Of a stretch of DNA of 64,000 nucleotides, positions 1 to 9,750 are shown one piece after another; position 1 is the first letter of the stretch; every line of letters starts with the position of its first letter. The DNA comes from Microbacterium sp. (GTDB lineage: Bacteria; Actinomycetota; Actinomycetes; Actinomycetales; Microbacteriaceae). The stretch covers positions 1 through 64,000 of the forward strand of contig JAPSKH010000003.1 of the NCBI GenBank assembly GCA_031177765.1. Direction: 5' to 3'. The notes below the pieces were generated by a model, which was not told where the DNA came from, searched no databases, and was given only the letters and a program-made list of their open reading frames with translations. Position numbers and translations under genes: made by a program.

Positions 1-33
1 CTGCGCGCCGAGGCCGAAGCAGCCGAGGCGCAG

Positions 34-1899
34 TTGCGGGCCGCGCAGGCCAGAGCGGCGCTGGCCGCAGCGGAGGCGCAGGCCGCGAAGGCGAGAGCCT
101 CCACCGCGGTGGATGCCGCGGCGACCGCGCCGCCGGCAGCCGCGAAGGAGGGCCCCGCCGCCGCGGCTGCGGCCGCGCCGCCGGCAGCCCCGGACGAGAT
201 CGCATCCCGGGACGAAGCATCCGCTCCCGCGGATCCGCCCGCGGCGCGAAGCGCTTCGGAAGCGCAGAGCCCCCTCGACGCGGACCAGGTCGCCGCCATC
301 GTGCAGGGGTACACCTTCGACACGGAGACGCTCGACCTCGGTGCGCTCGTCAACGGCGAGGCGGTGCCCGCTGCGCAGATCCGGATCCCGCTGGCGATGA
401 TGAACCGGCACGGCCTCGTGGCCGGCGCGACGGGCACCGGCAAGACGCGGACGCTGCAAGGCCTTGCCGAGCAGCTCGCGGCGAAAGGCGTTCCGGTGTT
501 CGCCGCCGACATCAAAGGCGACCTGTCCGGCGTCGCGACGCCCGGAGAGCCGAGCCCCCGACTGCTCGAGCGCACGGCGGGCATCGGGCAGTCCTGGACG
601 CCGCAGGCGTCGGCGACCGAGTACTTCGCGCTCGGCGGCGTCGGCAGGGGCGTCCCGGTCCGCGCGACGGTGTCCGGGTTCGGGCCGCTGCTGCTGAGCA
701 AGGTGCTGGGCCTGAACGCCACGCAGGAGTCGAGCCTCGGCCTGGTGTTCCACTACGCCGACCAGCAGGGACTGGCGCTGGTCGACCTGGCCGACCTGCG
801 CGCGGTCCTGACGTATCTCACCAGCGACGAGGGCAAGCCCGAGCTGAAGGAGCTGGGCGGGCTCTCGGCATCGACCGCCGGGGTCATCCTGCGTGAACTC
901 ATCGCGTTCGCCGATGACGGCGCGGACGTGTTCTTCGGCGAGCCGGAGTTCGACGTGCGCGACTTCCTGCGGACCGCCTCGGACGGCCGGGGCGTCATCA
1001 GCCTGCTCGAAGTCCCGGGTGTGGTGGACAAGCCCGCGCTGTTCTCGACGTTCCTGATGTATCTGCTCGCGGAGCTGTTCGAGATCCTTCCCGAGGTCGG
1101 AGACGTCGACAAGCCGAAGCTGGTGTTCTTCCTCGACGAGGCGCACCTGCTGTTCCGGGATGCCTCGAAGGACTTCCTCGCCGCCATCGTGCAGACCGTG
1201 CGGCTCATCCGCTCCAAGGGCGTGGGTGTGTTCTTCGTGACGCAGACGCCCAAGGACGTGCCCGGCGACGTGCTCGCCCAGCTCGGCTCGCGGGTGCAGC
1301 ACGCGCTGCGCGCTTTCACCCCCGACGACGCCAAGGCGCTGCGCGCGACGGTGGGCACGTACCCGCGATCCGGGTACGACCTGGAGCGCGTGCTGCAGGA
1401 GCTGGGCACCGGCGAGGCGATCGTGACGGTCCTGAGCGAGAAGGGGGCGCCGACGCCCGTCGCCTGGACCCGCATGCGTGCGCCGCAGGGGTCGATGTCC
1501 CCGACACCCGATGCCGACATCGACGCCGCGGTGCAGGCATCCCCGCTCCTGGCCGGGTACGGCACGCCGATCGACCGAGAGTCGGCGCGGGAGGTGCTGA
1601 CAGCCAAGATGAAGGCGGCCGAGGAACGGGCGGCCGCGGAGGAGGCGGCCCTCGAGAAGGCGAAGGCCGACGCCGAGCTCGCCAAGCAGCGGGCCGCGAT
1701 CGACCGCGCGGACGCGGCCGCCGAGAAGAAGGCGCAGCAGGAGTACGAGCGCCTGCTCAAGAAGACCGCGGGCACCACGCGCACCCGGCGCACGACCCGG
1801 AGCCGGCGCTCGCCGATCGAGCAGATCCTCGCATCGCCGTCGACGCAGGACGTCATCGGCACCGTGATCCGCGGCATCTTCGGCACGGGCCGGCGCTGA
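34..1899 (+). CDS. HerA-like helicase / DUF853-type ATPase, coiled-coil termini; probably 5'-partial
   Basis: Walker A GATGTGKTRTLQ, Walker B KLVFFLDEAHLLF, VTQTPKDVPGDVLAQLGSRVQHALRAF typical of the DUF853 HerA family; ORF opens at TTG near the window edge, so the true start may lie upstream. Confidence 0.9.
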   Translation: MRAAQARAALAAAEAQAAKARASTAVDAAATAPPAAAKEGPAAAAAAAPPAAPDEIASRDEASAPADPPAARSASEAQSPLDADQVAAIVQGYTFDTETLDLGALVNGEAVPAAQIRIPLAMMNRHGLVAGATGTGKTRTLQGLAEQLAAKGVPVFAADIKGDLSGVATPGEPSPRLLERTAGIGQSWTPQASATEYFALGGVGRGVPVRATVSGFGPLLLSKVLGLNATQESSLGLVFHYADQQGLALVDLADLRAVLTYLTSDEGKPELKELGGLSASTAGVILRELIAFADDGADVFFGEPEFDVRDFLRTASDGRGVISLLEVPGVVDKPALFSTFLMYLLAELFEILPEVGDVDKPKLVFFLDEAHLLFRDASKDFLAAIVQTVRLIRSKGVGVFFVTQTPKDVPGDVLAQLGSRVQHALRAFTPDDAKALRATVGTYPRSGYDLERVLQELGTGEAIVTVLSEKGAPTPVAWTRMRAPQGSMSPTPDADIDAAVQASPLLAGYGTPIDRESAREVLTAKMKAAEERAAAEEAALEKAKADAELAKQRAAIDRADAAAEKKAQQEYERLLKKTAGTTRTRRTTRSRRSPIEQILASPSTQDVIGTVIRGIFGTGRR

Positions 1900-2084
1900 G
1901 CCCCGGCGGCGTGAGCCGGCCCCGGATCGAGCGGATCAGCGGACTTCCGTACGCCGCCGAGAAGCCGGGGTCTGCGGCAGGCGTGGGATCCGGCATGCCC
2001 GCCGTGCTGTCGGTGCCCGCCATGTGCTCGACCAGCTCGGAGGCATCGGCCACTGATGCCGGTCGTGCGGGTCGCCGCGATCGC

Positions 2085-2750
2085 TCACGGCGCGTCGTTG
2101 CGGCGGACGTCGCCGCGCGCGTGCGCCTCTTCCACGACGCCCTCCGTGTCCACGCCGCGGGTGAGTCCGTCCGCCACGACGACGGTGATCGCGAGGTCGT
2201 CCATCAGCGCCTGAACCGAGGCGCTTCGCCCGCCGTCGGGAAGCGCGGATGCCGCGGCGCGCAGCGCCGCCGTGCGGTAGACGCCGATGAGCCACCGTGG
2301 CCGGCTCGAGGCATCCGCGAGACACATGCCGTCGCTGTCGGAGGGGAGGAGCACGAGATCGGACAGAAGCCGCGCGACGATGGCGCCGGCGCCGGGGAGG
2401 TCGCAGGCCAGCAGCAGAGTCCATGCCGGGTCGCGAGCCGCCGACAACGGCGAGGAGTGCAGCGCCGCCGGTGAACGCCACGACTCCAGCGCCGCGACGA
2501 TCGCGGCGGCGCTGCCGGCCTGCGCGGGCTCCCCGCGCACCCGATCGACGGGCAGCGTCGCATCCAGCACAGGCCCGACCACCGTGACGGGTCGCGCGCC
2601 TGCCGCAGTCGCGGCGCCCACTGCGGCTGCGAGCGGTGCTCGATCGGCGGGCTCGACAAGCGGCGGCGCCGCACCGTCGACGCCGGTGGCGCTCGCAGAG
2701 GCGAGGACGATCGCACCGAGCCCGCCCGGAACCTCCATCGTCGCCATCAT
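2085..2750 (-). CDS. MobA-like NTP transferase (molybdenum cofactor guanylyltransferase-like)
   Basis: GLGAIVLASASATG start, LLLACDLPGAGAIVARLL and RWLIGVYRTAALR match the MobA-like fold; first motif degenerate. Confidence 0.65.
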   Translation of the reverse strand: MMATMEVPGGLGAIVLASASATGVDGAAPPLVEPADRAPLAAAVGAATAAGARPVTVVGPVLDATLPVDRVRGEPAQAGSAAAIVAALESWRSPAALHSSPLSAARDPAWTLLLACDLPGAGAIVARLLSDLVLLPSDSDGMCLADASSRPRWLIGVYRTAALRAAASALPDGGRSASVQALMDDLAITVVVADGLTRGVDTEGVVEEAHARGDVRRNDAP

Positions 2751-2866
2751 CGCCCGCCGGGGCGGTGCTGGTCGACGCTCCTGCCTCCGGTCCTGGCCCG
2801 GACGCGGCTCTCGTCGATGCGCGTGCTCTCGCCGCGGCCCGCCTCGTCGAGTTGCGTGAAGCTCAT
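2748..2866 (-). pseudogene. Internally deleted moaC relic (about 39 aa)
   Basis: Hand translation MSFTQLDEAGRGESTRIDESRVRARTGGRSVDQHRPGGR; MoaC-like N-terminus (xFTHLDxxGxA) followed by MoaC-like C-terminus (xVRLxRKTGGKSGDW); stop overlaps the start of the mobA-like gene. Confidence 0.45.
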
Positions 2867-2945
2867 GGAATCAGGATGACATCGACGAGATCGCCGGCGG
2901 CCGTCGCGGCGACGTGGCCGGACGGCGCCGTCCTAGAATCGCCCG

Positions 2946-3545
2946 GTGGCACACATCCGACCGTTCCGCGCCGGTGACGAGCCGGCTCTCGCCGACATCT
3001 GCCTGCGGACCGCCGACTCGGGAGCCGACGCGACCGGCCTCCTCGACGACGACGATCTGTGGGCCGAGATCTTCGTGCTGCCGTATGTCGCGCGGCATCC
3101 CGATCTCGCGTTCGTCGTCGAGTCCGACGACGGGCGTGTCGTGGGGTACATCGTGTCTGCCCCCGACACCGCGGCGTTCGAGGAGTGGTTCCGTGCCGAG
3201 TGGTGGCCGCGGCACAGTGCTCGCTGGCCACGTCCCCCCGCGGAGCGGTCCCGTCAGGACGGCATCCTCCAGTACGCCTACGGCCGGGGACGGGCGGATG
3301 TGCCGTACAGCGCGCAGTACCCCGCGCATCTGCACATCGACCTGCTCCCCGAGGCGCAGGGGCAGGGGTGGGGGCGCCGGCTCATCGACATGCTCGTGGC
3401 GGAGCTGCAGGGGCGTGGCGTGCCGGGGCTCCATCTCGTCGCGACCGCCGACAACGCCGGTGCGCTGTCGTTCTACCCGCGCGTCGGCTTCACGCCGCTG
3501 CCGTCGAGCGCCGGAGTGCAGGCGTTCGGACGCGCGCTCGCCTGA
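2946..3545 (+). CDS. GNAT family N-acetyltransferase
   Basis: HIDLLPEAQGQGWGRRLIDMLVAELQGRGVPGLHLVATADNAGALSFYPRVGF acetyl-CoA binding motif. Confidence 0.93.
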   Translation: MAHIRPFRAGDEPALADICLRTADSGADATGLLDDDDLWAEIFVLPYVARHPDLAFVVESDDGRVVGYIVSAPDTAAFEEWFRAEWWPRHSARWPRPPAERSRQDGILQYAYGRGRADVPYSAQYPAHLHIDLLPEAQGQGWGRRLIDMLVAELQGRGVPGLHLVATADNAGALSFYPRVGFTPLPSSAGVQAFGRALA

Positions 3546-3618
3546 CACGCGACGCACAGCGGTCGGCTCCGACGTCAAGGCCCCGGAGTGCGCCCCTGCG
3601 CGCACGTACTCTGCCGTC

Positions 3619-5160
3619 ATGGAGGACCTCTCGGCGCCCACCGGCCGCGAACCCGGTCTGACCGCCGTGCCGAGGCCCGACGGCCGGTCGCCGCGCGCGC
3701 TGGTCGTCGGTGCGACCGGGTACATCGGCGGGCGCCTCGTACCGCGGCTGCTCACCGCCGGCTACACGGTGCGCGTGCTCGCCCGGGACCCGGCGCGCGT
3801 GACCGCGTTCTCGTGGGGCGACCGCGTCGAGGTGGTGACCGGGAATGCGACGGATGCCGACGCCGTCGCCCGCGCCGTGGACGACGTCGATGTGCTCTAC
3901 TACCTCGTCCACGGCATGGCAGCGGGCAAGGGCTTCGCCGACGCCGATCGCCGCGCCGCCCGAACGGTGGCGGACGCCGCCGAGAGCGCGCGCGTCGGCC
4001 GCATCGTGTACCTCGGCGGGCTGCATCCGGAAGGCGCCGCACTCTCGGCCCATCTGCGCTCGCGCGTCGAGGTCGGTGACATCTTCCTCGCCGGCGGGGT
4101 GCCCGCGCTGGTGCTGCAGGCGGGGGTGGTCATCGGGTCCGGCTCGGCGTCGTTCGAGATGGTGCGCCACCTCACCGAGGTGCTGCCCTACATGCCGGCA
4201 CCGAAGTGGGTGCGCAACCGCATCCAGCCCATCGCCGTGCGTGACGTCCTCCACTACCTGCTGGGGGCCGCCCGTGTCGCGCCCGGTGTCAGCCGCGCCG
4301 TGGATATCGGCGGCCCCGACGTGCTGCGCTACGGGCAGATGATGAACGGCTATGCCAAGGAGGCGGGGCTCCGCCAGCGTCCGATCGCGGCGCTTCCGGT
4401 GCTCACGCCGCGACTGGCTTCCCTCTGGGTGGCACTGGTGACGCCGATCCCGGCGGTGATCGCGCGGCCGCTCGTGGAGTCCCTGCAGAACGAGTGCGTC
4501 GTCAAGGACCACGACATCGACACCCTCCTCCCGCCGCCCGACAGAGGCCTCACGAGCTACCGCGACGCCGTCCGCCTGGCCCTCGCTCGCGTCGAGACCG
4601 ACACGGTCGAGACGAGCTGGGCCGATGCCCAGGTGCTGGCCGTCCCGAGCGACCCGCTGCCGAACGACCCCGAGTGGGCGCGGCGGGCCGTGTTCACCGA
4701 CGCCCGCACGGCGCACACGTCCGCGTCGGCGGACGCGCTGTGGCGCGTGATCGAAGGCATCGGCGGCGACAACGGGTGGTATTCGTCGCCGCTGCTGTGG
4801 ACGATCCGCGGCTGGATGGACCGGCTCGTCGGAGGAATCGGCCTGGCGCGCGGACGCCGCTCCCGCACGAGGCTCGGTGTGGGCGATGCCCTCGACTTCT
4901 GGCGCGTCGAAGCGATCGAGCCCGGGCGGATGCTGCGGCTGCGCGCCGAGATGAAGGTGCCCGGCCTCGCCTGGCTCGAGCTTCGGGCATCGCCCGAGGA
5001 CGAGGGCGCACGCTACGACCAGCGTGCGGTGTTCTTCCCCCGTGGCCTCGCCGGACGCCTCTACTGGTTCGCCGTGCTGCCCTTCCACGGCTTCGTCTTC
5101 GCCGGGATGGCGCGGCGCATCGCCGCTGCCGCTGTCGGCGCGCCGGCGCCGGCGCGGTGA
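3619..5160 (+). CDS. NAD(P)-binding SDR-type protein with C-terminal DUF2867
   Basis: RALVVGATGYIGGRLVPRLLTAGYTVRVLARDP; C-terminal RLRAEMKVPGLAWLELRASP...QRAVFFPRGLAGRLYWFAVLPFHGFVF; ATG at 3619 chosen within the longer ORF. Confidence 0.88.
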   Translation: MEDLSAPTGREPGLTAVPRPDGRSPRALVVGATGYIGGRLVPRLLTAGYTVRVLARDPARVTAFSWGDRVEVVTGNATDADAVARAVDDVDVLYYLVHGMAAGKGFADADRRAARTVADAAESARVGRIVYLGGLHPEGAALSAHLRSRVEVGDIFLAGGVPALVLQAGVVIGSGSASFEMVRHLTEVLPYMPAPKWVRNRIQPIAVRDVLHYLLGAARVAPGVSRAVDIGGPDVLRYGQMMNGYAKEAGLRQRPIAALPVLTPRLASLWVALVTPIPAVIARPLVESLQNECVVKDHDIDTLLPPPDRGLTSYRDAVRLALARVETDTVETSWADAQVLAVPSDPLPNDPEWARRAVFTDARTAHTSASADALWRVIEGIGGDNGWYSSPLLWTIRGWMDRLVGGIGLARGRRSRTRLGVGDALDFWRVEAIEPGRMLRLRAEMKVPGLAWLELRASPEDEGARYDQRAVFFPRGLAGRLYWFAVLPFHGFVFAGMARRIAAAAVGAPAPAR

Positions 5161-5284
5161 GGTCTCGCACGCGGCGCCGCTGCACTTCCCGTCCGACGAG
5201 CCCGGCGCAGGCTGCGCGCCCTGTGTCGGCGCGGATCCGCGCGATCGTGGCGGCATCGTCCCTGGACGCGGTGATCGGTCAGCG

Positions 5285-6988
5285 TCATGGACCCACGCTT
5301 TCGAGGAGACGACCGTCCTCGACGCGCACCACCCGATCCACCAGGCGGCCGGGCACCGAGACGTGCGAGATCAGCACGACCGCCTGGTCCTCTCGCACCG
5401 CGCCGAGGAGATCCTGCAGCAGCTCCTCGGATGCCTCGGGATCGACCCCGGCCGTCGGCTCGTCGAGCACCAGGACCGGGAACCCGCGCAGCAGGGCGCG
5501 AGCGAGCGCGAGGCGCTGCGCCTGGCCGCCGGACACGAGCGCGCCGCGCTCGCCGACCGGTGCATCCAGTCCGCCGCGCGCACGCAGCCACGACGCGAGG
5601 CCCACGCGCGCCAGCGCATCCTCGAGGTCGGCATCCGTGGCGGTCTCGCGCGCGAACAGCAGGTTCTGGCGGATGTCCTCGTCGAAGAGCATCGGATGCT
5701 GCTCGCAGAGGCCGACCGTCCGCCGGACGTCGTCGGCGGCCAGGTCGTGCACGGAGCGTCCGCCGATCTCGTAGACGCCGTCGGTGTCGAGGAAGCGCAC
5801 CAGCGCGTGGGCGAGCGTCGTCTTGCCGGAGCCGCTGGACCCCACCACGAGCACGCGCTCGCCGGGGCGGAGATCGAAGTCCACCTCGCGCAGCGTCGCC
5901 ACGGCCGCGCCGGGCCAGCGCACCGACGCGCCCCGAAGCCGCAGCCCGTCGCCGAGCGCCGGTGCCTCGCCGGTCGGAGCGACGGAGTCGTGGACGAGCT
6001 CGGGAGGCACGTCGGCGGGCACGGACGCGGCGATGCGCCCGGCGGCGGAGCGCACCTGCCGCCACGCCGAGGCTGCGAGCGGGACGGTTGCGAACACCTC
6101 GAAGACGGCGAGGGGGATCAGTGCCACCACCGCGAGGGACGGCGCGTCGAGGACGCCGGCCTGAGAGCCGGGCATCGCGGTGACGACGGCGGCGATCGTG
6201 GCGGCGCCGGCGGCGAGCGACACGAGGGCCGAGGTGCCCGCCTGGGCTCCGGTTCGCCGCACCGTCGCGCGCCGCAGCGCGGCGTCCGCCGCCACGATGC
6301 GGTCGCGGCTCTCGGCCTCGGCGCCGTAGGCGATCAGCACGTCCAGGTTCGTCAGGTGGTCCAGCACCGCGTCGGCCAGGCGCCCGCGCAGGGGAGCGAT
6401 GTCGCGTTCGGCGCGCGAGCCCGAGGCCCAGCCCCAGCCTGCCGCCGCGGCGGCTGCGATCAGGAGGCAGCCCGACAGCGTCAGCGCGGCGGGCCACCAC
6501 ACGAACGCCACGAGGACGACCGCGCCCGCGGCGACGAGCGCCGAGGAGGCGAGCGGCTGCACCACGCGCAGGGGCAGGTTCTGCAGCTCGTCGATGTCGT
6601 CCACGAGTGCGCCGAGGACCGATCCGCGTCGCGCGCGGAGAAGTCCGTCTGGCGCCAAAGGCACGAGCCGGCGGACCAGGTCCGCTCGCGTCGCGGCCAG
6701 CTGCCGCAGCGCCGCGTCGTGGCCCATCAGGCGCTCGCCGTAGCGGAAGACGGCCCGCGCGATCGCGAAGAACCGCACGCCGACCACAGCGGCCGTCAGG
6801 TACAGCACGGGCGGCTGCTCGCTCGCCCGCACGATGAGCCACGCGCTCACGGCCAGCAGCGCCACCGCGGAGGCCTCTGAGGCGAAGCCGGCAGCCAGGG
6901 TCCACCGGAGCCGGCGTGCCGGCGGCATCGCGTCCCGCAGCACGTCGCGCGCCGTGCGCGTCTCGGCGCGGCCCCGCGAGGCGGTCAT
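5285..6988 (-). CDS. cydC: Thiol reductant ABC exporter subunit CydC
   Basis: ABC membrane domain plus [13 protein letters not shown] and [17 protein letters not shown]; start overlaps the cydD stop (ATGA). Confidence 0.92.
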   Translation of the reverse strand: MTASRGRAETRTARDVLRDAMPPARRLRWTLAAGFASEASAVALLAVSAWLIVRASEQPPVLYLTAAVVGVRFFAIARAVFRYGERLMGHDAALRQLAATRADLVRRLVPLAPDGLLRARRGSVLGALVDDIDELQNLPLRVVQPLASSALVAAGAVVLVAFVWWPAALTLSGCLLIAAAAAAGWGWASGSRAERDIAPLRGRLADAVLDHLTNLDVLIAYGAEAESRDRIVAADAALRRATVRRTGAQAGTSALVSLAAGAATIAAVVTAMPGSQAGVLDAPSLAVVALIPLAVFEVFATVPLAASAWRQVRSAAGRIAASVPADVPPELVHDSVAPTGEAPALGDGLRLRGASVRWPGAAVATLREVDFDLRPGERVLVVGSSGSGKTTLAHALVRFLDTDGVYEIGGRSVHDLAADDVRRTVGLCEQHPMLFDEDIRQNLLFARETATDADLEDALARVGLASWLRARGGLDAPVGERGALVSGGQAQRLALARALLRGFPVLVLDEPTAGVDPEASEELLQDLLGAVREDQAVVLISHVSVPGRLVDRVVRVEDGRLLESVGP

Positions 6989-8682
6989 GCCAGGACCTCG
7001 CTGGCCTCGACGGGAACGACGCGGTCGGCGATCCCGCGGGCGGCCGTGCGATGCGAGACCAGCAGCACTGTCGCGCCCTCGTCGGCGAGGGACCGGATGC
7101 CGCGCCACAGGCGGGCTTCGGTCGGCGCATCGAGCGCGGCGCTCGGCTCGTCGAGCACGATGACGCGGGCGCGACCCCGCAGGTACCGGTGGAAAGCACG
7201 AGCCACGGCCACGCGCTGCGCCTGCCCGCCGGACAGGCCCGCACCCTGCACGCCGAGTTCGGACTCGGGATCGAGGCCGTCGGCACACGCGAGAGCGAGG
7301 GCACGCCGGAGCGCGGGCTCCGTGGGCGAAGGGTCGCCCAGCGTGACGTTGTCGCGGATCGTCCCCGCGAGAAGGCCGGGGTGCTGATCGGCCCACGCGA
7401 GCCACGACGCCGGCGGGAGTCCGCGCACATCCCGACCGCCGAACGTCGCCTCGCCCTCGAACGCCGCGGCGCCGCGGAGAGCCGAGAGGATGCTGGACTT
7501 GCCGGCGCCGCTCGGTCCCTCGATGAGCGTCACCGTGCCGGGTGCGGCCTCGAACGACACCGGTGGCAGCAAGAGGTCCCCGCGGCGCACCCGCAGCCCG
7601 TCGACGCGCAGGATCGCGTCATGCCAGGGGCCCGCATCCCGCCGGAGGAAGGGGACTGCCGGGGGCACGCCACGTGCGGCATCCAGGACGTCGAAGACGT
7701 CGTCGGTCGCCGCGACACCTTCCGCGGCGGCATGGAACTGGACGCCCACCTGGCGCAGCGGCAGGTACGCCTCCGGGGCGAGCAGCAGCACGAACAGCCC
7801 GACGCCGAGCCCCAACGAGCCGTCGATGAGCCGGAACCCGATCGAGACCGCGACGATGGCCACCGAGATGCTCGCGAAGAACTCCAGCGCGAATCCGGAG
7901 AGGAACGACACGCGCAGCACGCGCAGTGTCTCGCGGCGGTAGTCGTCGGTGACCCGCTCGATGGCGGCCGCCGCCCGGTGCTGGCGACCGAACACGGTGA
8001 GCGTCGCCAGACCCTCGACGGTGTCGGCGAAGCGTGCGGCAAGTCGCTGCAGGGTCCGCCACTGCCGCTGCTGCACCGTGCGGGTCGCGAGCCCGATGAG
8101 CACCATGAAGACGGGGATGAGGGGGAGGGTCAGCAGCACCGTGATCGCGGAGATCACGTCCTGCCACCACATCACGGCGACGAGGATCGGCGTTGCGACG
8201 GCGGTCTGCACCAGTGCAGGGAGATACCGGCCGAAGTACGCCTCGAGCGCCTGCAGGCCACGGCCTGCGGTCACCGCGAGCGCGGCGGAGTTCCGCGTCG
8301 CGAGCCATCCCGGGCCGAGCGTGCCGATCGCCGAGACGAGCGCTGTGCGAAGCTGCGTCTGCACGCGGGCTGCGGCGCGGATGGCGACGGCCTCCCGGAC
8401 CCACAGCAGCGCGCCACGCGCCGCCACGACGGCTGCGAGAGCCCCGAGGATCGCCGCCGCCTCGGGCAGCGGCATCCCGTCGATCAGCCCCGTGATCGCG
8501 CGGGTGAGCAGCCAGGCGAACGCGACGATCACAGCCGTCTGCGCTGCGGCGACCAGACCGATCGCGAGGAAGAACCCGCGTGATGCGGCGGCATACCGCA
8601 GGAGCCGCGGGTCCACCGGGCGGCTGGGGCGCGACCCGGCGTCCGCCCGTCCGGCGGCGGGCTCGGAGCTGCTTCCTGCCAT
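6985..8682 (-). CDS. cydD: Thiol reductant ABC exporter subunit CydD
   Basis: EGPSGAGKSSILSALRG, LSGGQAQRVAVARAFHR; real start MAGSSSEPAAG inside the longer ORF. Confidence 0.92.
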   Translation of the reverse strand: MAGSSSEPAAGRADAGSRPSRPVDPRLLRYAAASRGFFLAIGLVAAAQTAVIVAFAWLLTRAITGLIDGMPLPEAAAILGALAAVVAARGALLWVREAVAIRAAARVQTQLRTALVSAIGTLGPGWLATRNSAALAVTAGRGLQALEAYFGRYLPALVQTAVATPILVAVMWWQDVISAITVLLTLPLIPVFMVLIGLATRTVQQRQWRTLQRLAARFADTVEGLATLTVFGRQHRAAAAIERVTDDYRRETLRVLRVSFLSGFALEFFASISVAIVAVSIGFRLIDGSLGLGVGLFVLLLAPEAYLPLRQVGVQFHAAAEGVAATDDVFDVLDAARGVPPAVPFLRRDAGPWHDAILRVDGLRVRRGDLLLPPVSFEAAPGTVTLIEGPSGAGKSSILSALRGAAAFEGEATFGGRDVRGLPPASWLAWADQHPGLLAGTIRDNVTLGDPSPTEPALRRALALACADGLDPESELGVQGAGLSGGQAQRVAVARAFHRYLRGRARVIVLDEPSAALDAPTEARLWRGIRSLADEGATVLLVSHRTAARGIADRVVPVEASEVLA

Positions 8683-8690
8683 GGTTCCCC

Positions 8691-9722
8691 TCAATGCGCG
8701 ACCGCCGCCGCCTTCTCGATGTGGGAGCGCGTGACCCGCTGGCGGAACACCCAGTACGTCCACCCCTGGTACAGCAGCACCAGCGGAAGGAAGATCACCG
8801 CGGCCCACGTCATGATCGTCAGCGTGTAGTCGGTGCTCGAGGCGTTGTCGATGGTGAGGCTGTACGCCGGGTCGGTCGTCGAGGGCATCGCGAACGGGAA
8901 CAGCGCGAACCACAGCGAGAGCACCACCGCCAGCACCGTGACGGCGCCGAACGCGAACGCCCACCCCTCGCGACCGCGCGCGTTCGCCACCGAGGCTCCG
9001 ACGAGGTGCAGTCCGGCAGTCACCGTGCACGCGACGGTCAGCCACGCCAGGTCACGGCCCTCGGAGAACGCCAGAAGGCTCGTCCACACCAGGAACGCCG
9101 CGGCGAGGAGGATCGCCACCAGGCCCGCCCGACCCGCGAGCCGGCGGGCGTCCGCGCGCACCCGGCCGTCGGTCTTCAGCGCGACGAAGAGGACGCCGTG
9201 CGTGAAGAACAGCAGCAGCGTGGTCAGACCGCCCAGCAGCGCGTACGGGTTCAGCAGCGTCAGCAGCGACCCGGTGACGTTCATCTCGGCATCGATGGGC
9301 ACGCCCTGCACGATGTTCGCCAGGGCGATGCCCCACAGCAGCGCGGGCACGGCGGACCCCACCACGATCAGCGTGTCGAAGCGCTTGCGCCAGCGGGCGC
9401 TGTCGCGCTGGTGGCGGTACTCGAACGACACCCCGCGGGCGATGAGGGCGAGCAGGATCAGCAGCAGCGGGAGGTAGAACCCGCTGAACAGCGTCGCGTA
9501 CCAGTGGGGGAACGCCGCGAACAGGCTCGCGCCGGCGACGATCACCCACGTCTCGTTGAGGTCCCACACCGGGCCGATGGTGTTGATCACCTGGCGGCGG
9601 CTGATGTCGTCCCGTCCCAGGAACGGCAGCGACATGCCGACGCCGAAGTCGAACCCGTCGAGGACGAAGTACCCGACGAAGAGGAATCCGACGATCCAGA
9701 ACCAGAGGTGGGCGAGATCCAT
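8691..9722 (-). CDS. cydB: Cytochrome bd ubiquinol oxidase subunit II
   Basis: WFWIVGFLFVGYFVLDGFDFGVGM, GPVWDLNETWVIVAG, typical CydB. Confidence 0.97.
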   Translation of the reverse strand: MDLAHLWFWIVGFLFVGYFVLDGFDFGVGMSLPFLGRDDISRRQVINTIGPVWDLNETWVIVAGASLFAAFPHWYATLFSGFYLPLLLILLALIARGVSFEYRHQRDSARWRKRFDTLIVVGSAVPALLWGIALANIVQGVPIDAEMNVTGSLLTLLNPYALLGGLTTLLLFFTHGVLFVALKTDGRVRADARRLAGRAGLVAILLAAAFLVWTSLLAFSEGRDLAWLTVACTVTAGLHLVGASVANARGREGWAFAFGAVTVLAVVLSLWFALFPFAMPSTTDPAYSLTIDNASSTDYTLTIMTWAAVIFLPLVLLYQGWTYWVFRQRVTRSHIEKAAAVAH

Positions 9723-9750
9723 GGCGTGCTCCGTGTGCGCTCGGGTGTGG

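Noticed and set aside
1853-2085. Minus-strand ORF downstream of the mobA-like gene as another Moco gene relic
   Set aside because: Translation (MADASELVEHMAGTDSTAGMPDPTPAADPGFSAAYGSPL...) has no motif I can assign
3490-5256. 588-aa minus-strand ORF opposite the SDR/DUF2867 gene
   Set aside because: Low-complexity shadow translation without motifs; plus strand has an unambiguous Rossmann protein
5061-7430. 789-aa minus-strand ORF and 618-aa plus-strand ORF (5024-6880) across cydC
   Set aside because: Out-of-frame shadows of the cydDC genes
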